From Solirubrobacteraceae bacterium (GTDB lineage: Bacteria > Actinomycetota > Thermoleophilia > Solirubrobacterales > Solirubrobacteraceae): a stretch of DNA of 64,000 bases. Location: contig JAUJOT010000002.1 of the NCBI GenBank assembly GCA_030447505.1, positions 248,001-312,000 of the forward strand, read 5' to 3'. Positions 51,034 to 59,243 of this stretch are shown here, one piece after another. The notes below the pieces were generated by a model, which had not been told where the DNA came from, ran no database searches, and saw only the letters and a program-made list of their open reading frames with translations. Position 1 is the first letter of the stretch, and the number at the start of each line of letters is the position of its first letter. The position numbers were made by a program, and so were the translations under genes.

Positions 51034-51413
51034 GAGCACCGTTCAGCTGCAGTTTCACGCCGAGCCGCAAGAGCTTGTCGAACTCGCGGCCCGCTGGGCG
51101 CGCGCACACAAGCTCGACCTTGTTGTTGAGCGGTTCTTCCCTGTCGCTGAAACGATGGCCGTCGGGCGCGCCGCTGAGCTGACTGCTGTGTGCGCTCAGC
51201 TGCGTCGAGTGGACCGCGTGTGGCTGTGGGACCGCCAAGTCCGACATGCACAAGGGTGCGGTGGCCCGGAACCCTGCCCTCGGGGCAGCCCAGCGCCTCT
51301 CGGCTCATCTGCACACCCTGGGCGCGCACGAACTCGCGGAGCAGGGCGTCAAGATGCTCGCGGTCGCGGGCTGGAACGAGTACGCGTTCGACGACATCGC
51401 GGCGTCTCCGTAG
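51034..51413 (+). pseudogene. Frameshifted hypothetical gene
   Basis: MSTVQLQFHAEPQELVELAARWARAHKLDLVVERFFPVAETM...RVDRVWLWDR, continuing in another frame as KSDMHKGAVARNPALGAAQRLSAHLHTLGAHELAEQGVKMLAVAGWNEYAFDDIAASP*. Confidence 0.45.
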
Positions 51414-51706
51414 GCGACGCTCGCACTGCTCCTTTCGCAGTGACGTCCGCCGCGCGTCCGCAAGCATCTGCGAAGCCGACGACTTTCGGGACACGGTTCA
51501 CACCGGCGCTCACCTCACCCAGAGCCGGTCGATGAGCACGCGCGCTGCGAGGACCCGGTAGCTGCCGACCCGCGCCGAGGTGCGTCGATGAGGCTGGGCG
51601 TGAAGAGTTGCACCGACGGCGCGAGATCCGTTTCTCGCGGTCGATGCTCGCCGCGAACCCGCGCTGCCGGCGGGATTTGCAGGCTCCGGTTCGCTGAGCC
51701 CTCGGA

Positions 51707-52300
51707 TCACCGCCGCCCGTCTGAACTCTGCTCTCCGAGGACCCGCTCGGCCTCGTCGAGCCACTCGAGCAGCAGCTCGCACCAGCGACGGCCGAGCCAG
51801 TTGTTGAGCTGGAGGTTGGCCTGGCGGTGAGGCAGCCGCTCAGCGTTCTGCTCCATGACGGCGACGTCCTCGAGCACGCGCTGGATCGCGGGGCGCATGC
51901 CGCGCAGGCTCTCGACGGTGCGCTGCGGGCCGGCGATGTCGGCACACATGATCCGAACAGCGGCCTCGTTCTGCACGCGCGGGAAGTTCGCGGGCTCCGA
52001 CATCCACTCCCGCAGCGCCTCGCGCCCAGCGCCAGTGAGCGAGTAGACGGTTCGGGGCTTCGTCTTCCCCGGCTCGCTGCGCGAGGTCAGGTAGCCGAGC
52101 TTCTCCAGGCGCTTTGGCTCAGCGTAGATCTGGCTCGGTGCGATCGCGTAGTAGACCGCGCCACGGCGCAGGATCCGGACGAGGTCGTGCGCGCCCTCGC
52201 CTTGCTCGCCGACCAGCCCGAGCACGCAATACGAGACGGTAGTGAGGGTTCCCCTTGGCACAGCCTCCAGTTCGGAGTTTAGCCTGCTCAAGGACTCCAT
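51707..52300 (-). CDS. PadR-family transcriptional regulator (real start may be GTG at 52261)
   Basis: SYCVLGLVGEQGEGAHDLVRIL ... YAIAPSQIYAEPKRLEKLGYLTSRSEPGKTKPRTVYSLTGAGREALREWM. Confidence 0.9.
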   Translation of the reverse strand: MESLSRLNSELEAVPRGTLTTVSYCVLGLVGEQGEGAHDLVRILRRGAVYYAIAPSQIYAEPKRLEKLGYLTSRSEPGKTKPRTVYSLTGAGREALREWMSEPANFPRVQNEAAVRIMCADIAGPQRTVESLRGMRPAIQRVLEDVAVMEQNAERLPHRQANLQLNNWLGRRWCELLLEWLDEAERVLGEQSSDGRR

Positions 52301-52448
52301 GCCGGAGGTTTAGCAATCGAACCGGAGGGAGCACCGAATGCGGGGGCATCGAGCGGCCGATCCGGAGCGGCCGAGAGGCTCGGTGCGCCCGAGCCGCTGG
52401 GGCCCGACCGGGGCAGGGCGCTCTCGGCGCGTCACGCTCCCGGGAGGC

Positions 52449-52506
52449 CTTGACAAAACTCCCGTTCGGAGTTTAGGCTCCTGAAGGGGATAACTCCTAA
52501 TCGGAG
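52449..52506 (+). promoter_or_regulatory. Putative PadR-controlled promoter/operators of the methyltransferase gene
   Basis: TTGACA (52449) and TAGGCT (52473) flank perfect inverted repeat AAACTCC-CGTTC-GGAGTTT (52455-52473); second imperfect copy AACTCC-TAATC-GGAGCT (52491-52506). Confidence 0.65.
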
Positions 52507-52540
52507 CTTACGACAACGACACCACACGGGAGCAGGGGCT

Positions 52541-53626
52541 ATGCGGACACACATGGGCGTCAGTGACACCGTCCTCGACGAAGGGCGACTGCAGGAATTC
52601 GTGGGGCGCTTCGCGGGCGACCTCGGCGCAGCGCTTCACCAAACGACGGTCCTCATCGGCGACAAACTCGGCCTCTACGCCGCGATGAACGACGGCGAGC
52701 CGGTCACCGCGGGAGAGCTCGCCACCCGGACGGGCACCGACGAGCGCTACGTGCGCGAGTGGCTGTGCGCGCAGGCCGCCAGCGGCTACGTCGCGTACGA
52801 CGCCGACAGCGAGCGCTTCTTCCTGACCCCCGAGCAGGCCGCCTGCCTCGCCGATCCCGAAAGCCCGACGTTCCTTCCCGGCGCCTTCTACATCGCCGCG
52901 TCATGTCTGCGCGACGAGCCCAAGATCACCGAGCGCTTCCGGACCGGCGAAGGCCTCGGCTGGCACGAGCACGACGACGACCTCTTCTGCGGAACCGAGC
53001 TGTTCTTCCGGCCCGGCTACGTCGCCAACCTCGTGCCGTCGTGGCTGCCCGCGCTCGACGGCGTCAAGGACAAGCTGCTGGCCGGCGCCAGCGTCGCCGA
53101 CATCGGCTGCGGACACGGCGCCTCGACGATCGTGATGGCCAAGGCCTACCCGCGCTCGGAGTTCATCGGCTTCGACTACCACGCCGCATCGGTCGAGGCG
53201 GCGCGACGCGCCGCCGAGCGCGCCGGGGTCGCCGACCGCGTGCGCTTCGAGGTCGCCAGCGCCAAGGACTTCCCCGGGGAGGGCTACGACCTCGTCTGCG
53301 TCTTCGACGCACTGCACGACATGGGCGATCCCGTCGGTGCCGCGGCGCACGTGCTGGAGTCCCTCGCGCCGGACGGCAGCTGGCTGATCGTCGAGCCGAT
53401 GGCGGGCGATCGCACCGAGGACAACCTCAACCCGGTCGGCCGGATCTTCTACTCCGCGTCGACGCTCATCTGCACGCCGGCCTCGCGCGCCCAGGAAGTG
53501 GGGCTGGCGCTCGGCGCCCAGGCCGGCGAGGCGCGGCTGCGCGCCGTCGTCACCGACGCCGGCTTCACGCGCTTCCGGCGCGCGACGGAAACCCCCTTCA
53601 ACCTCGTCCTCGAGGCTCGGCCGTGA
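52541..53626 (+). CDS. Class I SAM-dependent methyltransferase with N-terminal winged-helix/dimerisation domain
   Basis: GDKLGLYAAMNDGEPVTAGELATRTGTDERYVREWLCAQAASGYV ... VADIGCGHGASTIVMAKAYP ... VCVFDALHDMGDP. Confidence 0.9.
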   Translation: MRTHMGVSDTVLDEGRLQEFVGRFAGDLGAALHQTTVLIGDKLGLYAAMNDGEPVTAGELATRTGTDERYVREWLCAQAASGYVAYDADSERFFLTPEQAACLADPESPTFLPGAFYIAASCLRDEPKITERFRTGEGLGWHEHDDDLFCGTELFFRPGYVANLVPSWLPALDGVKDKLLAGASVADIGCGHGASTIVMAKAYPRSEFIGFDYHAASVEAARRAAERAGVADRVRFEVASAKDFPGEGYDLVCVFDALHDMGDPVGAAAHVLESLAPDGSWLIVEPMAGDRTEDNLNPVGRIFYSASTLICTPASRAQEVGLALGAQAGEARLRAVVTDAGFTRFRRATETPFNLVLEARP

Positions 53627-53659
53627 GCCCCGCGACCCAGGTGAGCAGAACGCTCTCCG

Positions 53660-53880
53660 ACGAGATCGTCGCGAGGGCGACCGCAGCATGCGCCCGTCGC
53701 TGGTCTGGTCGTACTGGTAGTCCAACGCCCACAGCTGATTGGGGCGCTCGGCTCGCAGTCAGCGGGCCTCGGGATCCCCGTCCGCCGTCGCTTGCGGGCC
53801 TTCTGCGACACGCGCAGGCCTTCCTCGCGCCACAGGCGCTGCAGCCGCCTGCATCGACTCGAAGCCTGAGGTCATGCCGA
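53660..53880 (-). pseudogene. IS3-family transposase (OrfB) fragment, frameshifted
   Basis: Minus-strand reading RLQRLWREEGLRVSQKARKRRRTG then, in other frames, (Q)LWALDYQYDQTSDGRMLR: pre-catalytic and first-Asp region of IS3 OrfB. Confidence 0.65.
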
Positions 53881-53924
53881 CGGCTCTTCGCCGCCTCCGG
53901 AGCGATCGCGTTCGACAATCTCCC

Positions 53925-54758
53925 ATGAAGGTCACCATCTATACCGATCCAGGCTGCCAGTTTGGGTTCAACGCTCAGCGCCAGGAGCTGCAGCTGATGT
54001 GGCACTACGGCCACGCGGTGGAGGTCGTGTGGCGGATGATCGTGCTGGTGGAGACAAGCTCCTCGTTCGAGGAACTCGGCCTGACCTCGGAGCTGGTGGG
54101 TCGCACGCGGCAGCGCCTGGCCGGGCTCTACGGGATGCCGATGGGGCTCCAACCGCTGACTCGTGTGGCGGCCACGATCGATGCGTGCCGCGCATACGTC
54201 GGGGCGCGGAGGCACGCCCCCGACCGCGCGCTGGCGCTGCTGCGCGGCCTCTACCGGCGCGCGCATTCCGATCAGGAGCCGCTGGACGACCTCGAGACGA
54301 TCGCCATCGCCGCGGCCGACGCCGGGCTTCCGGCGGACAGCGTCGAGGCCTGGCTAGCCGACGAAGAGGTCGACGCGGCGCTGCGCGCCGACATGGCGGC
54401 CAGCCGAGACGCGCTTCCAGAGGCGCTCGCGCTGCCACACAAGCTCGCAAAAGGCGAGGGCGGTTTCCGCTACGCGTCCGCGTCGGCGGTATTCGAACAT
54501 GAGGACCGACGCGTCGTCGTGTCCGGCTTCCAGCCGTTCGCCGTCTATGAGGTCGCGGTGGCGAACGTCGCGCCTCACATCGAGCGGCGCGACGCACCCG
54601 CAGCGGTCGACGAGGTCCTCGCGTGGGCGCCGTACGCGCTTGCGACCGCGGAGGTGGCCGAACTGCGGGGCGTCGACATCGAAAACGCGCGCCGCGAGCT
54701 GGAGCGCACCGGCGCGAGGTTCTCGCCGAGCGCGACCGACGGCTACTGGGCAGCGTAG
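53925..54758 (+). CDS. DsbA-family (thioredoxin-fold) oxidoreductase-like protein
   Basis: MKVTIYTDPGCQFGFNAQRQELQLMWHYG ... C-terminal GFQPFAVYEVAVANVAP. Confidence 0.65.
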   Translation: MKVTIYTDPGCQFGFNAQRQELQLMWHYGHAVEVVWRMIVLVETSSSFEELGLTSELVGRTRQRLAGLYGMPMGLQPLTRVAATIDACRAYVGARRHAPDRALALLRGLYRRAHSDQEPLDDLETIAIAAADAGLPADSVEAWLADEEVDAALRADMAASRDALPEALALPHKLAKGEGGFRYASASAVFEHEDRRVVVSGFQPFAVYEVAVANVAPHIERRDAPAAVDEVLAWAPYALATAEVAELRGVDIENARRELERTGARFSPSATDGYWAA

Positions 54759-55079
54759 GACCGGGACCGCCCTATGGGCGCGGCCACGCTCCTATCAACT
54801 CACGCCGGACATCCCCACCGGCGACGAGCGACACAGCGAAAGGTAGGCAGACCCCCACCGGGTCGAGAGCCTGAAAGAGCGTCAGCTCGCCGCCGGTCGC
54901 GACCATCTCCTGCGCAGCGGACGTCGCCGGCACGCGCACATCACAACAGCAAGCCTGAAGGGGGCGCTCTCGTCGCGCTGCTTGTCGACGTCTGCCAGCC
55001 GGTCGTCAAGCGCAGACGTCAGGGTCCAGGATGCGAAGCGGACGGGCTGGCCCTCCGTCGACGGCGAGATGCTCTCGGT

Positions 55080-55340
55080 GTGCCGACGATCAGTCGCTTC
55101 TACGGGATCGTGATCCGCATGTACTTCGCCGATCACGCCCCGCCGCACTTTCATGCTGTCTACGCCGGCGAGGAGGCGGTCATCGAGATCGCGACCGGCG
55201 AGATCCTGCGCGGACATCTGCCGGATCGGGCATTGCGGATGGTGCGAGAATGGGCGTCGATGCATCGCGACGAGCTGGCCGCGAACTGGGAGCGTGCCCA
55301 GGTTCCCGAGCAGCCGGCGCCGATCGCACCGCTGCCATGA
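55080..55340 (+). CDS. DUF4160-family protein
   Basis: VPTISRFYGIVIRMYFADHAPPHFHAVYAGEEAVIEIATGEILRGHLPDRALRMVREWASMHRDELAANWERA. Confidence 0.85.
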   Translation: MPTISRFYGIVIRMYFADHAPPHFHAVYAGEEAVIEIATGEILRGHLPDRALRMVREWASMHRDELAANWERAQVPEQPAPIAPLP

Positions 55341-55633
55341 ACCCATCGCGTACAACGATCACGCAGGTTGAGCCGCTCGAAGGCCATTGGCTTCGGCTGA
55401 CCTTCGGCGACGGCGCCGTGCACGAGGTCGACCTCGCGGATCTGCTGCTGGTCGGCGGCGTGTTCGGCGCGATCCGCGACGATCGCGACGTCTTCAAGGC
55501 TGTCACCGTCGACCGCGAGTTCGGCAGCATCGTCTGGCCTGGTGATGTCGATCTTGATCCCGACGTGCTTCGCGGCGACCAACCACCAGCGTCCGGAGCA
55601 GCGCTGCCCCGACGAGTCGTCCAGCCGGCCTAG
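55337..55633 (+). CDS. DUF2442-family protein, partner of DUF4160; C-terminus altered by IS630 insertion
   Basis: ATGA overlap with DUF4160; GHWLRLTFGDGAVHEVDLADLL...VFKAVTVDREFGSIVWPGDVDLDPDVL. Confidence 0.8.
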   Translation: MNPSRTTITQVEPLEGHWLRLTFGDGAVHEVDLADLLLVGGVFGAIRDDRDVFKAVTVDREFGSIVWPGDVDLDPDVLRGDQPPASGAALPRRVVQPA

Positions 55634-56871
55634 TGGACCCATCCGCAAGTTCGTCGGGTTATGTAAAGGAGGATGCGGGCCCGGTGTCGAACGTGAGATC
55701 GTGGCCCGGACCAGCCGCTACCCGATCGAGCTTGGCGAGGCGGATCGTGATGAGCTTGCGCGGCGCGCGGGGACGCCGACGCTCGCGTATCGCGATGTTC
55801 AGCGCGCGCGGATGATCTTGTACGCAGCCGAGGGTCTGGCCGACAAGGAGATCGCGGTGCGCTGCGATTGTCATCCGGATGTCGTCAGCAAGTGGCGACG
55901 AAGATTCTGTGAGCAGGGCATCGAGGGGCTGACCGACAAACCACGCGCGGGCCGCCCGCGCCGTTTTCCCCGCAGCAGGTCGCCGACGTCGTCGCCGTCG
56001 CGTGCGAGCTGCCGGTCAAGCACGACCGGCCGCTGGGACGCTTCTCGCGCACTGAGCTGCATCGCCTCGTCATCGAGCAGGGCGTCACCGAGGCATCGGC
56101 GACGACGATCTGGCGCTGGCTGCATGACCGCTCTTTAAAGCCGTGGCAGCAGCGCTCGTGGATCTTTCCGCGCGACCCCAACTTCCAGCCGAAGGCGGGC
56201 CGCGTCCTGGATCTGTACGCGCGCCGCTTCGAAGGCCGGCTGCTGCATCCCGGCGAGTACGTCATCTGCGCCGACGAGAAGTCTCAGCTGCAAGCGCTCG
56301 CACGCCGCCACGAGACGGTTGCACCAACGCCCGAGCACCCCGCGCTGGTTGAGTTCGAGTACAAGCGCGGCGGCACACTGGCCTACCTCGCCGCGTGGGA
56401 CGTCCATCACGCCAGACTCTTCGGGCGCTGCGAGGCGAAGACGGGGATCGAACCGTTCAGACGGCTCGTCGAGCAGGTCATGAGCAGCGAGCCCTACAAG
56501 TCGGCCAAGACCGTGTTCTGGATCGTCGACAACGGCTCAAGCCATTCCGGCAAGACCTCGATCGCCCGCATGCAGGACACCTACGCCAACGCACGCCTGA
56601 TCCACCTGCCGGTCCATGCCTCGTGACTGAACCAGATCGAGATCTACTTCTCGATCCTGCAACGCAAGGCGCTGACACCCAACGACTTCGCAGACCTCGA
56701 CGCGCTTGCCGCGCGCATCACGGCCTTCGAGGAGCACTACCGCCAGATCGCCAAGCCCTTCGATTGGACCTTCACCCGCGCCAAGCTCGACGACCTCCTG
56801 GCCCGCCTCGCCGACCGCGAGCCGCACCTCAAGCTCGCGGCCTAACCCAACGAACTAACGGACACGTCCAC
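55633..56871 (+). mobile_element. IS630-family insertion sequence with terminal inverted repeats and flanking TA
   Basis: Left end GTGGACCCATCCGCAAGTTCGTCGGGTTA vs inverted right end GTGGACGTGTCCGTTAGTTCGTTGGGTTA (23/29 identical); TA at 55631-55632 and 56872-56873. Confidence 0.88.
55701..56845 (+). pseudogene. IS630-family transposase with -1 frame change and in-frame TGA
   Basis: RTSRYPIELGEADRDELARRAGTPTLAYRDVQRARMILYAAEGL; frame change at TTTTCCCC (~55964-55971); ICADEKSQLQAL, VFWIVDNGSSHSG, HAS(TGA)LNQIEIYFSILQRKAL. Confidence 0.88.
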
Positions 56872-57197
56872 TAGCACTACCGCGACGACGCCGGTCACCG
56901 GCGCGTCAGAGGCCGGTCGTCAACCGGCCCGGAGGCCTCGTCGTGAGCGCTCATCCCTGACTGACGCTCGTCGTCATCCGCGATAAGACACCGTCCAGAC
57001 GGCGTTCCCGGACATGGGCGTCGCCCGGCACCCGCGTTCGTCATCGCTGCTCGACGATCGTCTCGCGTCGCGCCTGATCCTCCGACAGGAACCGTGTCCC
57101 CGACGATGTCCCCAACCCTGCAGATCTGACCCTCGCCAGCCGCGCCCAACCCGACCCAACCTCCCCAAAACGGCTGCAAAATCGAGTGTTTCGGCGC

Positions 57198-57241
57198 ATC
57201 ATAATCCGCGTGTCGGGGGTTCGAGTCCCTCCTCCGGCATC
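57198..57241 (+). repeat. att direct repeat, right copy (partial tRNA-Met 3' end)
   Basis: Identical 44 bp to 49314-49357. Confidence 0.9.
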
Positions 57242-57307
57242 ATCAACGGCCCTGCCGCGATCGAGCGCGAGCACCACGAGCAGGTTGGCGTCGACGACGA
57301 CCGCCAC
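57242..57307 (-). pseudogene. vapC (PIN-domain toxin) 5' fragment truncated at the att repeat
   Basis: VAVVVDANLLVVLALDRGRA, PIN-domain N-terminus; frame then enters the att repeat. Confidence 0.65.
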
Positions 57308-57310
57308 GAG

Positions 57311-57558
57311 CTACCGAGCGTCGAGCTCGGCACGCGCCTCGCGGGCGAGGCTCAGGCCGTCAATCTCCGGCAGTCGCCCGCGCAGGTTGGCGATCTCGGC
57401 AAGCGCGTCGTCGAACCCATCCCATCGCGCCTGCATCAGGTCTCGCGCAGAAGGTCCTCGGCCAGCTCGTCGGGCTCGACGCCGCGCCGCGCAGCCTCAA
57501 GCCGCAACAGCTCGTACGCATCGTCCGCCAGCTTGATCCTGCGGTCGCGCGCCGCCAT
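57311..57558 (-). pseudogene. vapB-like antitoxin split by a frameshift
   Basis: MAARDRRIKLADDAYELLRLEAARRGVEPDELAEDLLRET* (57436-57558), then MQARWDGFDDALAEIANLRGRLPEIDGLSLAREARAELDAR* (57311-57436) in another frame. Confidence 0.6.
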
Positions 57559-57760
57559 GCGCGAAGTGTAGGCCGCAGGCGAGTCACGGCGTGGCCGCTC
57601 TCGCGCCTGCGACCACTCGCACGAGCCTTCGCCCGTGTACGCGTAGACGTTGTGGCACTCAGTGACCGAGGCGATCCTCGCCTTTCGTCGCAAGCTGGGC
57701 TTGATGGCTCTCGGATCGCCGAGATTCTGGGCACCACGCCCGCCACGGCGTGCTCGCGGA

Positions 57761-58957
57761 TCAGCCGGGCGTCAGCCCCTGGCCAGCACGGGATTGGACT
57801 GGGGCGGACGAGTACCCCTCGAAGGCGTATGGGTTTAGGAACTGTCGTCTCCAGAAGAACGAACGCTCGACTTCGGTCATCCGCCCGCGGTCGCAGACCT
57901 CGTCCCACTCGCGCTTGATCACCTCGACCTGATGGTCAATCAGCTCGCCTGCCTCGCGCTCCGTCAGCATGTACGTCGACGCGCGTTTGACGCAGCCGGC
58001 GAGCTGGCTCATGCGGAAGCCGTCCGCGCCGATCATCATCGCCTGGCTTGTCTCGCCACCGCCGCGCGCCTGCGGGCAGATGTCGTAGGCGGGCGTCAGC
58101 GTGAGCCACTCGCCGTCCCAGAAGGCGGCGTGGTTGCGCGCATGATCATCGCTGTTGCCGGTGAGGATGTTGAACGTGATGCGCGCGAACAACTCGCGCA
58201 AAGACGCGCGGGCGTGGGTGAAGCGCTCGCGAACGATCTGCGCCAGATCGGCGTAGCTCGCGTAGCGGGCCATCAACTCGTCGAGCTCGAGAATGGTGAG
58301 CGCCGAAACCAGCGCACGCCGCTGCTGCGTTCCGGGCACGCGGTCGAAGCGCTTCAAGAGCAGGACGTCGCGGCCCATCACGCCCACAAGATCGACGCTG
58401 GCAACGTCGAGGCCCGTCCGGCGGGCGAGCTCCATCGCGGCGAACTCGCCCTTCACCACTGCATAGGTGTCGGTGCTCGAAGAAAACTTCGCAATCACGT
58501 CGCCGCCGTCGGCGTTCAGGAGCACCTTCGGGCGCGCGCCGCCGACCGAGCTGGCGTGCAGGAGCGCGAGGTCGAGTGCGGGCGGCAGCGGCCGGCCCTC
58601 GCCGACGCGGTCGGCGGCGTCGATCAGATCCTCGAGCGGCGCGCTCGTCTCGTCGCGGCTGACATAGACATGCGCGTGCTCCTGGAAGTCGAGCGCCCCG
58701 ATGCGGTCCGACCCCGACCGCAGGAGATGGGTGAGCGGCCCGAAGACCGCCCGGTCGCCGTCCCGTGCCCCCGTGCCGAGCAGGTGCTGCATGACGACTC
58801 GCTGGCCCCAGGAGTCGGGCCCCGCGTCCCTGATGCAGCCCGGGATCGTGAGCCCGCCGAGCGGCTCGATCACCCCGGGACGAAGCGGCAGCTCCGGCAG
58901 GTAGAGCGGGATCGCCCCACGACGGCCGAGGTAGCTGCGGCCGTAGTTGAAGCGCAC
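57761..58957 (-). CDS. HipA-like kinase (possible 5' frameshift or missing start)
   Basis: RPKVLLNADGGDVIAKFSSSTDTYAVVKGEFAAMELARRTGLDVASVDLV ... LLLKRFDRV ... ITFNILTGNSDDHARNHAAFWDG. Confidence 0.88.
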   Translation of the reverse strand: MRFNYGRSYLGRRGAIPLYLPELPLRPGVIEPLGGLTIPGCIRDAGPDSWGQRVVMQHLLGTGARDGDRAVFGPLTHLLRSGSDRIGALDFQEHAHVYVSRDETSAPLEDLIDAADRVGEGRPLPPALDLALLHASSVGGARPKVLLNADGGDVIAKFSSSTDTYAVVKGEFAAMELARRTGLDVASVDLVGVMGRDVLLLKRFDRVPGTQQRRALVSALTILELDELMARYASYADLAQIVRERFTHARASLRELFARITFNILTGNSDDHARNHAAFWDGEWLTLTPAYDICPQARGGGETSQAMMIGADGFRMSQLAGCVKRASTYMLTEREAGELIDHQVEVIKREWDEVCDRGRMTEVERSFFWRRQFLNPYAFEGYSSAPVQSRAGQGLTPG

Positions 58958-59243
58958 GATCCCGCCGGCGAGCTCGATCCGGCCCGCGACGACCGGCTCC
59001 TCCGGGCCCGGCAGCCAGGTCCAGACGAATGCCTCGCATTCTTCCGCTCTTTCGCCTCATGGTGCTACGTCCTGTCGTGCCGGTCCGAGTGCTCGCGGAG
59101 CACCTCGCACGGATACGGCGATCGCGAGCTACGCGCTGTGCGCCATAGAGGAATTCTCGGTTCTCATCACGCTCGGCTAGTCGCGGCGCGTAGCGCTTCT
59201 GTGGCGATCGCCGCCAACGCTCGCTCGGAGCTGGCGTAGGCGC

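Larger units (their letters stand above)
49314..57241 (+). mobile_element. ~7.9 kb integrative element in tRNA-Met, bounded by 44-bp att direct repeats
   Basis: Perfect 44-bp repeat ATCATAATCCGCGTGTCGGGGGTTCGAGTCCCTCCTCCGGCATC at 49314-49357 and 57198-57241; integrase pseudogene directly next to the tRNA; IS and accessory genes inside. Confidence 0.85.

Noticed and set aside
54759-55079. Possible gene fragment between DsbA-like and DUF4160 genes
   Set aside because: No frame gives a recognisable or compositionally convincing protein.
57690-57790. Sigma-70 region 4 relic (LDGSRIAEILGTTPATACSRISRA, + strand)
   Set aside because: Looks helix-turn-helix-like but is only ~24 residues, with no flanking sigma sequence; too short to support.
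58990-59010. Third att copy right of hipA
   Set aside because: Only a short CTCCTCCGG-like similarity; no extended match to the 44-bp repeat up to 64000.
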